The position numbers and the translations under genes were made by a program. A model generated the notes under the pieces. That model was not told the DNA's origin and searched no databases. It worked only from the letters and a program-made list of their open reading frames with translations. A stretch of 64,000 bases of DNA, taken from DATFVA01 sp963764235 (GTDB lineage Bacteria; Bacteroidota; Ignavibacteria; Ignavibacteriales; Ignavibacteriaceae). Shown here piece by piece: positions 50,895 through 58,823 of this stretch (position 1 is the first letter of the stretch; each line of letters starts with the position of its first letter). The stretch spans positions 124,001 to 188,000 of the forward strand of contig CAVXRO010000004.1 in assembly GCA_963764235.1 (NCBI GenBank), given 5' to 3'.

Positions 50895-52796
50895 TTGAAA
50901 AGATATTATATCTTAATTTTTCTTTATTTGCTGGCGGCAGGGTTTGTAAAGGCTCAGTCAGAAATAGACAGTCTTCAGTTTATCCTTGTTGAAAACCCTC
51001 TTAATCTGCTATCAACTAAACTGGACAAGCAGCTAAATACGTATTATCTATCATCTAAATTATTTTATAATCAGGTTCTTGAAAAATATTCTTTCGACGT
51101 CACCGAAGATTATAATTCTACTTTTATCAAATCAGCAGATAAAAGCATCCGGGATGAACAGTTTTTTTCTGCTTCTGCCGCTTATAATATCACCCCGTAT
51201 TTTAAGGCAGGCTTCCTTGGAAATAATACGATCCTGTCGGATAACCGCAAGATTGAGATAAACCAGGCTTCTGTGTCCAATGTAATGATCTTCAGTGATT
51301 TATCACCGGGTACTAAGTTTCATATTTCTCCTTTTTTCGGCTATTCAAATAACAGGCAGATCGGTGAAAATGATAACGGATTTATTTACGGGGGTGAAGG
51401 ACTGATTGATGATTTCGAAATATCGAATTTCAATCTAGCATCAAGGTTAAGATTCCGAAATGAGGATATTTCTCCGAGAAAAAATTTATTAAGATATTTT
51501 AACCTGACAGCCAACAGTATATTCAATGAGAATGTCAGTAATTATATAACTTCGGGCTACTCACAGAACAGGAAAGATTTTTATTATTCAGCTGATTCTG
51601 TCATTTCAAATGAGTACGATATTACCAACAATATCCAGAGCAGAGATGAAACAGCTTATCTGCTGGAAGATGGACTAACCTACAATAATTTAGTATCAAA
51701 CTTCGGTCTTGATCTGAAAGGAAGGCTCGACTGGCGGAATATCGACAGAAATACCCGTTATCACCCGATGCAGGTTTTATCAAGTTCTGTTTTTGATTCA
51801 AGAATTGAAGAATTGAAATTGGAACTGGAATCTAATTTCCGGTATGTCACTTCTTCATTCTACGGAAGGTTAAAGATTAACTATTCTGAGAGAGATGAAA
51901 AACATATCGCAAAAAATTTTCTCAGTGCAGGCTCTCTCTTTTTTGATGAAAGACAGGACATTGAGAATCAAAAAAATAACAATTCAGCCAGGATAGCAGT
52001 AGTGCTGCAGGGTGACTGGAATATCTCAGGCTCAGATAAGATTTCATTCAGCGTTTATCAGAATAAACTGCGTTATGATACACCCAGTCCTGAAAACTTT
52101 GATGACAGGGATGAGCTGCTTTCTATTATGCGGTTAAGGTATATCCGGATGCTTACACCCTTTTTTAATGCTTTTGTTACAGCAGAAGGAACTCAAAGTC
52201 ACGTTGTCTACATTTTTTCGGAAAAGAGTTCAAATAACAATATCAACAGAATACTTAAATTTTCTGCAGGCGGAGACTATCACGGGAAAAATATATCATC
52301 AATTAATGCATTCGAAGTGTCCGCTAACTATACAGTATATGATTTCCGGGACCTTGTTCCCAACCTGAGAAGTTTTTCCTTCAGGCAGTTTACTGCAACA
52401 GATTCAAGCACCATCAGGTTGGGTAAAAAATTTTCAATCAGGAACTACGGTTATATTAAACTCTCACAGCAGGGTGAACTCAACTGGTCGGCTTTTTCGG
52501 AAAAACCAACCCGCTTTCTAAAGGAGATTTACGCCGAACCTAAGTTAGTCTTATCTTATAACCATGTAAGTTTTGGCCTGGGAAGCAGGATATTCTCTCT
52601 CCTAACTTATAATTACAATGGCAGAAAAAAAATAAAAGATTCTGATTATCTTAGCATAGGACCTTTGACGGAGATATTATGGCTCGCAGAAAATACCATT
52701 TATTTCAGATTATACGGCTGGTATGAGTTCATCACTGTAGATAATACCGTCCGGCAGCAGGCTAATCTTTCATTTGAAGTAAATTGGAATTTTTAA
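50895..52796 (+). CDS. Outer-membrane beta-barrel protein of unknown function
   Basis: A 633-residue protein with a signal peptide (about 1-20, cleavage near VKAQS). The rest is made of alternating hydrophobic-aromatic strands and ends in VNWNF, the terminal Phe of outer-membrane proteins. No plug or TonB box is evident. The start is the TTG at 50895 (a common choice in this window). It may be a family of gliding- or polymer-related barrels in this phylum, but I recognise no specific family. Confidence 0.75.
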   Translation: MKRYYILIFLYLLAAGFVKAQSEIDSLQFILVENPLNLLSTKLDKQLNTYYLSSKLFYNQVLEKYSFDVTEDYNSTFIKSADKSIRDEQFFSASAAYNITPYFKAGFLGNNTILSDNRKIEINQASVSNVMIFSDLSPGTKFHISPFFGYSNNRQIGENDNGFIYGGEGLIDDFEISNFNLASRLRFRNEDISPRKNLLRYFNLTANSIFNENVSNYITSGYSQNRKDFYYSADSVISNEYDITNNIQSRDETAYLLEDGLTYNNLVSNFGLDLKGRLDWRNIDRNTRYHPMQVLSSSVFDSRIEELKLELESNFRYVTSSFYGRLKINYSERDEKHIAKNFLSAGSLFFDERQDIENQKNNNSARIAVVLQGDWNISGSDKISFSVYQNKLRYDTPSPENFDDRDELLSIMRLRYIRMLTPFFNAFVTAEGTQSHVVYIFSEKSSNNNINRILKFSAGGDYHGKNISSINAFEVSANYTVYDFRDLVPNLRSFSFRQFTATDSSTIRLGKKFSIRNYGYIKLSQQGELNWSAFSEKPTRFLKEIYAEPKLVLSYNHVSFGLGSRIFSLLTYNYNGRKKIKDSDYLSIGPLTEILWLAENTIYFRLYGWYEFITVDNTVRQQANLSFEVNWNF

Positions 52797-52848
52797 TTGG
52801 ATTAAAAAAAAAAATTCATATTTTACCAAATCAAATTCAGGAATAAAT

Positions 52849-53262
52849 TTGGCAGAAGACAAATACTATCTAGAAATTGAGAGTGATCCGAATAATCTCA
52901 TCACCGTCGAAGAATTCATTAACTATTTCTCAAAAGACCTGGGACTGGATGACGACAAATTATCAGCATTGCTTCTCGCTGTAACTGAAGCTACAACTAA
53001 CGCAATCATTCATGCTAACCGAAGTGATAAAAATAAACTGGTGCAAATTACTGCAAAAGTTGAGGAGGGGAAGCTTTATATAATAGTTAAAGATGAAGGG
53101 CCGGGTTTCCAGCCTGAAGCAGTACCGGATCCTACAGATCCGGAAAACCTGCTGAAAGATTCTGGCAGAGGTTTATACCTGATGCGAGTTTATATGGATG
53201 ACCTTAGATATAACATAACTCCGCACGGAACTGAAACCATACTTGTTTTAAATATCACCTAA
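52849..53262 (+). CDS. RsbW-like serine kinase/anti-sigma-type ATPase
   Basis: A 137-residue GHKL ATPase of the HATPase_c_2 type. The N box is ALLLAVTEATTNAIIHAN (about 41-58), G1 is IIVKDEGPGF (about 75-84) and G2 is DSGRGLYLMRVYMD (about 104-117). Such proteins bind partner anti-anti-sigma (STAS) proteins or sigma factors, but no partner is nearby. The start is TTG 52849. Its last 15 bp overlap the end of the convergent malate dehydrogenase gene. Confidence 0.88.
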   Translation: MAEDKYYLEIESDPNNLITVEEFINYFSKDLGLDDDKLSALLLAVTEATTNAIIHANRSDKNKLVQITAKVEEGKLYIIVKDEGPGFQPEAVPDPTDPENLLKDSGRGLYLMRVYMDDLRYNITPHGTETILVLNIT

Positions 53263-54177
53263 CATTTTTATAGCAGATTCCACTGCCTTTCCTGAATTTC
53301 GGAGCGCGGAAAGCTCGTCGTCGGCAAGTTTCATTTCAATTACCTGTTCAATACCGTTTCTGCCCAATTTTACAGGCACCCCGCAAAATACATTATGAAG
53401 TCCATATTCTCCATCGAGCCATGCTGAACATGGCAGAACCCTCAGTCTGTTTTTAATGATCGCATCAGCCATCTCTACAGCAGCACTGGATGGAGCATAA
53501 TAGGCGCTGCCCGTCTTGAGGTAATTAACTATTTCGATTCCTCCATTACGTGTTCTTTCAACGATCGCAGATATTTTCCGTGGAGAAAGCAGCTGCGAAA
53601 CGGGTATACCTGAAACACTTGTGTGGCTGATCAGAGGAACCATGGAATCACCGTGTCCCCCGAGAACGATGGTAGAAATATCGTTAACAGATACCTTCAA
53701 CTCCCGGGATAAAAAAAGGCGGAATCTTGCCGTATCCAGTAATCCCGCCATCCCTAGAATCCGATTGCTTTCAAATCCGCTTGTTTTAAAGGCTGTATAA
53801 CACATAGCATCCAGTGGATTGGATACCACAATAATGATGCACTGCGGAGAATACTCAACTATTTTTTCAATAGACTGCTTAACAATTGCTGCATTTGCCT
53901 TAAGAAGGTCGTCTCTGCTCATGCCGGGTTTTCTGGCGAGTCCTGCTGTAAGTATGACAATCCCTGAGGAAGCAGTATCTTTATAATTGTTTGTGCCTGT
54001 AACCTCAGTATCAAATCCTTCTATTGAAGAACTTTGCCGTATATCAAGAGCTTTACCCTGAGGCAGACCATCTACCACATCCAGCAGGACAATTTCATCA
54101 GCCAGTTGTTTTTCAGCCAGGTGCATGGCCGCCGAAGCACCAACATTACCTGCACCTACAACGGTTATTTTCTTCAT
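53248..54177 (-). CDS. Malate dehydrogenase (LDH-like type), paralogue 1
   Basis: A protein of about 309 residues that interconverts malate and oxaloacetate with NAD(H). The NAD motif is VVGAGNVGAS at the N-terminus, the substrate-specificity loop reads GLARKPGMSRDDLL (Arg marks malate rather than lactate), the catalytic His is in LGGHGDSMVP, and SNPLDAMCY is also present. The ATG at 54177 gives the usual N-terminus MKKITVVG; the longer frame to 54243 adds an unlikely stretch. It lies divergent from a second malate dehydrogenase. It is the less conserved of the two. Confidence 0.88.
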   Translation of the reverse strand: MKKITVVGAGNVGASAAMHLAEKQLADEIVLLDVVDGLPQGKALDIRQSSSIEGFDTEVTGTNNYKDTASSGIVILTAGLARKPGMSRDDLLKANAAIVKQSIEKIVEYSPQCIIIVVSNPLDAMCYTAFKTSGFESNRILGMAGLLDTARFRLFLSRELKVSVNDISTIVLGGHGDSMVPLISHTSVSGIPVSQLLSPRKISAIVERTRNGGIEIVNYLKTGSAYYAPSSAAVEMADAIIKNRLRVLPCSAWLDGEYGLHNVFCGVPVKLGRNGIEQVIEMKLADDELSALRNSGKAVESAIKMLGDI

Positions 54178-54322
54178 TGTCAGCCTTAAAAATGAGTAAT
54201 ACCAAAATATAGAATATCGGACTTCCTTTGCAAATGGAGGCATTCATATTTATTTTTGTTTATTAGTTAGTGTTTCAGTTTAACCTGAGACAAAAAATTC
54301 ATTAAAACCAAGAGGAAAAATT

Positions 54323-55288
54323 ATGGGAAGAAAAAAAATAGCTTTAATAGGCGGCGGACAGATTGGCGGAGTACTTGCTCAGCTTGTAGCTATGAGAAGG
54401 CTCGGAGATGTTGTCATGTACGATATTGTTGAAGATATGCCCCAGGGTAAGACCCTCGACATCGGAGAGGCAGCCAGGATCGACGGCTTCGATGCAAATG
54501 TAACCGGAACGAACGATTATAAAGATATCGAGAATTCTGACCTTATAATCATCACTGCCGGTCTCCCCAGAAAACCCGGAATGAGCAGGGATGATCTGCT
54601 TACAACCAATGCTAAAATTATGAATACAGTTGCAGAAAACGTTAAAAAATATGCTCCAAAAGCCATCGTAATCATAATTTCCAATCCTCTTGATGCAATG
54701 GTTACATTGTTCAAGAAAGTCACGGGGTTTGATCATCACCGGGTACTTGGTCAGGCTGGAGTACTGGATTCGTCAAGGTTTTCTACCTTTATTGCCTGGG
54801 AACTGGGAGTATCTGTAAAAGATGTTAATACAATGGTTCTGGGAGGACATGGAGATACAATGGTTCCAATTGTACGGTACGCAAATGTTAACGGTATACC
54901 TGTAATGGATCTCCTTGAGAAGAAATACAGTGATAAGGCTAAAGCTCAGGAAGTTATGGATGCTATTGTACAAAGAACAAAGATGGCCGGCGGCGAAGTA
55001 GTGAAACTGCTTAAAACCGGTTCAGCTTTTTATTCACCTGCTGCGGCGGCAATTGCAATGGCCGAATCAATATTAAGAGACGAAAAGAGAGTTCTCCCTG
55101 TATGTGCTTACCTTGACGGTGAATTCGGTGTTAAAGGATATTATGTCGGTGTCCCGGCAGTTCTTGGTGAAGAGGGTGTTGAGAAAGTAATTGAATTCGC
55201 GCTGGATGATCAGGAACAGAAATTACTCGATAATTCTGTATCGGCTGTTAAGTCCCTTGTAGCTGACATGGAAAGATTAGGTTTCTGA
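54323..55288 (+). CDS. mdh: Malate dehydrogenase (LDH-like type), paralogue 2
   Basis: A 321-residue NAD-dependent malate dehydrogenase of the TCA cycle. IALIGGGQIGG lies at the N-terminus, the specificity loop is GLPRKPGMSRDDLL with the malate-selecting Arg, and the catalytic His is in LGGHGDTMVP. Sequence form is the Chlorobi/Ignavibacteria kind. It begins with ATG 54323 after AAGAGGAAAA. A strong bidirectional terminator at 55311 follows. It is the better match to the housekeeping enzyme. Confidence 0.94.
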   Translation: MGRKKIALIGGGQIGGVLAQLVAMRRLGDVVMYDIVEDMPQGKTLDIGEAARIDGFDANVTGTNDYKDIENSDLIIITAGLPRKPGMSRDDLLTTNAKIMNTVAENVKKYAPKAIVIIISNPLDAMVTLFKKVTGFDHHRVLGQAGVLDSSRFSTFIAWELGVSVKDVNTMVLGGHGDTMVPIVRYANVNGIPVMDLLEKKYSDKAKAQEVMDAIVQRTKMAGGEVVKLLKTGSAFYSPAAAAIAMAESILRDEKRVLPVCAYLDGEFGVKGYYVGVPAVLGEEGVEKVIEFALDDQEQKLLDNSVSAVKSLVADMERLGF

Positions 55289-55310
55289 CATTAGGGAAGC
55301 TTTAAAATTA

Positions 55311-55342
55311 AAAAACCCTCTTGAATAAGAGGGTTTTTTTTT
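55311..55342. terminator. Bidirectional intrinsic terminator between mdh and rpmA
   Basis: A 12-bp stem (AAAAACCCTCTT/AAGAGGGTTTTT) with a 4-nt loop and T runs on both strands separates the converging mdh and rpmA genes. Confidence 0.93.
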
Positions 55343-55357
55343 AATATCTAATGTTTA

Positions 55358-55612
55358 TTACGAGGGCATTATACTTACAAACTGTCTGTTCCCGCGTTTA
55401 GTCTCAAATTTTACAATACCATCAGCTACAGCAAACAGGGTATCATCTCCGCCTTTTTTAACATTAACGCCGGGATGAAATTTTGTGCCTCTTTGTCTCA
55501 CCAGAATATTTCCGGCAAGTACTCGCTCACCGCCGAATTTCTTCACTCCCAGTCTCTGTGCATTACTGTCCCTTCCATTCCTGGATGAGCCCTGACCTTT
55601 TTTATGTGCCAT
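55358..55612 (-). CDS. rpmA: 50S ribosomal protein L27
   Basis: An 84-residue ribosomal protein of the large subunit, near the peptidyl-transferase centre. It begins MAHKKGQGSSRNGRDSNAQR, the usual L27 N-terminus, without the cleaved extension of Firmicutes. The ATG has an AAGGAG site. It follows rplU by 17 bp, the standard pair. Confidence 0.97.
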   Translation of the reverse strand: MAHKKGQGSSRNGRDSNAQRLGVKKFGGERVLAGNILVRQRGTKFHPGVNVKKGGDDTLFAVADGIVKFETKRGNRQFVSIMPS

Positions 55613-55629
55613 TATAAAATCTCCTTCTG

Positions 55630-55938
55630 TTAACCTATACTGGTAATTTCAATTCTGGTAAGCTGCTGCCTGTGTCCGTTTTTCTTCTGGTAATTTGTTC
55701 TTCTTTTCTTCTTGAAGACAATTACTTTATCATCTTTAATATGCTCAAGTACTCTTGCAGTCACTTTCATCTTCTCTACCGACGGTGCACCGATCTTCAC
55801 ATTTTTATCATCAGAGAAAAGCAGAATTTTGTCAAAAGTAATTTCTGAATCCGGTTCTGCACTTAATCTCGGAACGTAGTATTTTCCTTTTTCCTCAACC
55901 TTAAACTGTTGACCTGAGATATTAACAACAGCAAACAT
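55630..55938 (-). CDS. rplU: 50S ribosomal protein L21
   Basis: A 102-residue protein of the large ribosomal subunit. The N-terminus MFAVVNISGQQFKVEEKGKY and the C-terminal FKKKRRTNYQKKNGHRQQLT are typical of L21. The product is followed by rpmA. The 170-bp gap upstream (55939-56108) to the kinase gene holds the probable promoter. Confidence 0.97.
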   Translation of the reverse strand: MFAVVNISGQQFKVEEKGKYYVPRLSAEPDSEITFDKILLFSDDKNVKIGAPSVEKMKVTARVLEHIKDDKVIVFKKKRRTNYQKKNGHRQQLTRIEITSIG

Positions 55939-56108
55939 TTACTTAACCTTTCTGAAAAATTAGACAACAAAGTTAATAATTTGAACCTTATATGTCAATT
56001 CTGATAATAGGAAAAATAGTTCGATTTTGAGTAGATAAAGAGGGAAATTGTCAAAAAAGTTTAATAATCCTGCAAATTTGGCTTTTCGGTATCTCCGATC
56101 TAAATTTT

Positions 56109-57137
56109 CTATTTTTTAAGTCTGAATGAGAATTCACTCCCTTTACCGGGTTCACTCTTAACTTCAACTTTAGAACCATGTGCTTCGATGATATGTTTTA
56201 CAATTGCCAGTCCTAAACCAGTACCGCCTACTGATCTTGAACGGGCTTTATCCACCCTAAAGAATCTCTCAAAAATCCTGGGAATATCTTCCTCAGGTAT
56301 TCCAATACCTGTATCCCTTATAATTATTATCCCCGAATTTTCCTCTTCCCGCACCAGTATAGTAACCGATCCCGACTCAGTGTACTTAATAGCATTTGTC
56401 AGGAGGTTAACGAGCACCTGCTTCAGCTTATTTTTATCACCAAAAAGCTGCAGCTTATCTCTAACAGGTTCCAGTTCCAGCAGTATATTCTTTTCATCCG
56501 CGAGGGACTTCATCTCAGTTACAATACCTTCGAGGTATTCTTTAACAGAAAAATACCTGAAACTCATTCTCATTTCCCCTGATTCAATCATAGATATATC
56601 TATCAGGTCATTCAGCAGGTTATTAAGGTTTATTGTATGCTGGTTTGCTTTAGCCAGGAAGTTCCTGTTTACCTTTTCATCATTAATGGCTCCGTTCAAA
56701 AGAGTCTCTATATAGCCCTGGATGGAGAAGATGGGAGTCCGCAGCTCATGAGAAACATTACCTAGAAATTCCGTCCTTATTCTCTCAAGCCTTTTAAGAT
56801 ACTCAACGTCACTTCTGGCCTTAATAAACATTTCCTTAATTTCCTCCTGCATTCCTTCCAGGTTTTTACTCAGTTGTATTTCATCAGCAGATCGATAATC
56901 GTTATTCCTGATATGGGAAATTATATGCTTTATTTCTGCCAGTTCCTTTAATCTTTTACTTCCTACCAGGTTGAGTAAAAACAAGCTGAGTATCAAAATA
57001 ACGATTATAAAGAAGATTTTAGCCGGAGGATTTTCAATACTGAAAATAACAACGGCGATAAAGACCGCATCAAAAGTCAGAAATTCAGGAAGGAATACCC
57101 TGGCAGATTTTAGATTTGCTTTTAATTCATTCCACAC
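56109..57137 (-). CDS. PhoR-like membrane histidine kinase
   Basis: A 342-residue sensor kinase. Two membrane helices lie at about 22-34 and 40-58 with almost no loop between, so there is no periplasmic sensor. The phosphoacceptor His130 lies in FLGNVSHELRTP, and the ATPase domain has N box LLTNAIKY, G1 DTGIGIPEED and G2 GGTGLGLAIVKHI. The start overlaps the regulator gene upstream by 11 bp. The pair resembles PhoR-PhoB in layout, but no pst/phosphate genes are nearby, so the signal is not known. Confidence 0.93.
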   Translation of the reverse strand: MWNELKANLKSARVFLPEFLTFDAVFIAVVIFSIENPPAKIFFIIVILILSLFLLNLVGSKRLKELAEIKHIISHIRNNDYRSADEIQLSKNLEGMQEEIKEMFIKARSDVEYLKRLERIRTEFLGNVSHELRTPIFSIQGYIETLLNGAINDEKVNRNFLAKANQHTINLNNLLNDLIDISMIESGEMRMSFRYFSVKEYLEGIVTEMKSLADEKNILLELEPVRDKLQLFGDKNKLKQVLVNLLTNAIKYTESGSVTILVREEENSGIIIIRDTGIGIPEEDIPRIFERFFRVDKARSRSVGGTGLGLAIVKHIIEAHGSKVEVKSEPGKGSEFSFRLKK

Positions 57138-57813
57138 TTTTAAATCTATACCCTACACCTTTAATGGTTTCGATAAGGTCAGAATATTTATCCAGCTTTT
57201 CGCGTATTTTCCTTATATGCACATCCACAGTCCTGTCCACCACATAAACATCTACACCCCAGACTGTTTTTAACAGTGCATCCCGGCTGAACACCTTTCC
57301 CGGATTATTTGCAAGGAAATATAACAGTTCAAATTCTTTCCTTGGAAAAATTATTTCACTGCCGTCAAGCTTCACAACATAGCGGTCCCGGTTAATATTC
57401 AAGGGTCCTGTTTCTATTATAACCGGGAGACTTTTCTCTTCTTTGGAATTTTTTCTGAGATTTGAGTTTACTCTTGCAATAAGTTTCCCTGGTGAAATTG
57501 GTTTTTTGATAAAGTCACTCGCTCCGAGTTCCAGTCCTTTAATTTCATCAGCTTCAGCGCCTTTGGCTGTCAGGAAAATAACCGGGATATCTGCATAGTC
57601 ACTGTTTTGCCTGATTTGTCTGCATACCTCGTAGCCGTCAATATTAGGCATCATAATATCGAGTATAATCAGATCCGGCTTTTCAGAAACTTTCTGAAGC
57701 GCTTCCCTGCCGTCATAAGCAGTTATGACATCGAATCCTTCCTGGTTTAAATTATATTCCAGGAACTCAACAATATCTTTCTCGTCATCTACAAGCAGTA
57801 TTTTTGATTTCAC
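57127..57813 (-). CDS. PhoB/OmpR-family response regulator
   Basis: A 228-residue regulator. A receiver domain (about 1-120) has Asp52 in LIILDIMMPN and Lys in FIKKPIS. A winged-helix DNA-binding domain (about 135-228) has FPRKEFELLYFLA and VVDRTVDVHIRKIREKL. It partners the kinase encoded immediately after it. Whether it senses phosphate limitation cannot be read from the sequence. Confidence 0.94.
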   Translation of the reverse strand: MKSKILLVDDEKDIVEFLEYNLNQEGFDVITAYDGREALQKVSEKPDLIILDIMMPNIDGYEVCRQIRQNSDYADIPVIFLTAKGAEADEIKGLELGASDFIKKPISPGKLIARVNSNLRKNSKEEKSLPVIIETGPLNINRDRYVVKLDGSEIIFPRKEFELLYFLANNPGKVFSRDALLKTVWGVDVYVVDRTVDVHIRKIREKLDKYSDLIETIKGVGYRFKSVE

Positions 57814-58823
57814 GTCTGCCTTATATTAACTTCAGATTTTTTTTCTGCTGATTGATACATTGCATCAATGACCCTCATTCGGGAGAGAGCCTCGATGGCC
57901 GGTGAGAAGACAGGATTAAGTCCTCTAACGGCACCGATGAAACTTTTTAATTCATTAAAATAGGATTTTTTAAATAAGGTCACCGCACTTTCAGTCTGTG
58001 CAGGTGTCAGATCCATAAACTGTTCACCAATTTTCTTATTTATCCGGAAAGGGTTCAAAGATGCACTTCCTTTGGTACCATACACATTGAAATAAAAAAG
58101 ATCTTTCTCAAGGGGTATCGACCAGCTTGCTTCCATACTGATAACAGCATTATTCCTGCACCTCAACATACTTATTGAGCTGTCTTCAACGTTTTTTGTA
58201 TTCAGTGAAAAATTCTGGGTGGATACGCTTGTAACCGGCGGATAATTCAGCAGCCAAAGGGCAAGATCCAGCAGAAGTATACTCAGGTCGATTATTACGC
58301 CTCCTCCCGATTCCTCTTTCTTAGTAAACCATTTTTCCCCGCTGCTCTGTCTTCTAATCCATCCGCATTTAACATAAAAAGGTTCACCTATTTCGCCGGA
58401 GCTTATGAGACTTCTTAAAATCATTGCATCGGGTCTGTATCTCAGGTTCATCCCGACCATAATTTTATTCTTTGATTTCTTAACTGCATCAATTATAGGT
58501 TTAGCTTCCGCATATGTTCTCGCCAAAGGTTTTTCAACCAGTATATCCTTCTTTGCCTTAAGAGCTGCAACAGCCGTCTCCTTGTGAAGATGGGTAGGAG
58601 TAGCTATAATGACAGCATCCGCTTCTGCTTCCGAGAGCAGTTCTTTATAGTCGGTATATCTACCTTCTATATTAAACTTATCAGCCATCGTATTCAGCCT
58701 GTTCTTATTTATTTCGGCTACAGCCGTAACCCTGACATTATTCATCTTCAGCAGATTCGGGAGATGAACCAGCTGTACGATTCCGCCCAGCCCGATGATG
58801 GCTACGTTTGTTTTTTCACTCAA
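57810..58823 (-). CDS. Gfo/Idh/MocA family NAD(P)-dependent oxidoreductase
   Basis: A 337-residue dehydrogenase with a Rossmann N-terminus (VAIIGLGGIVQLVHLP at about 7-22), the ATPTHLHKETAVAAL motif and the EKPLARTYAEA motif whose Lys is the family's conserved EKP. It oxidises sugars or sugar alcohols or their derivatives, but the substrate is unknown. It overlaps dxs by 4 bp upstream and the response regulator by 4 bp downstream, so the run dxs-oxidoreductase-phoB-like-phoR-like is tightly coupled. Confidence 0.9.
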   Translation of the reverse strand: MSEKTNVAIIGLGGIVQLVHLPNLLKMNNVRVTAVAEINKNRLNTMADKFNIEGRYTDYKELLSEAEADAVIIATPTHLHKETAVAALKAKKDILVEKPLARTYAEAKPIIDAVKKSKNKIMVGMNLRYRPDAMILRSLISSGEIGEPFYVKCGWIRRQSSGEKWFTKKEESGGGVIIDLSILLLDLALWLLNYPPVTSVSTQNFSLNTKNVEDSSISMLRCRNNAVISMEASWSIPLEKDLFYFNVYGTKGSASLNPFRINKKIGEQFMDLTPAQTESAVTLFKKSYFNELKSFIGAVRGLNPVFSPAIEALSRMRVIDAMYQSAEKKSEVNIRQT

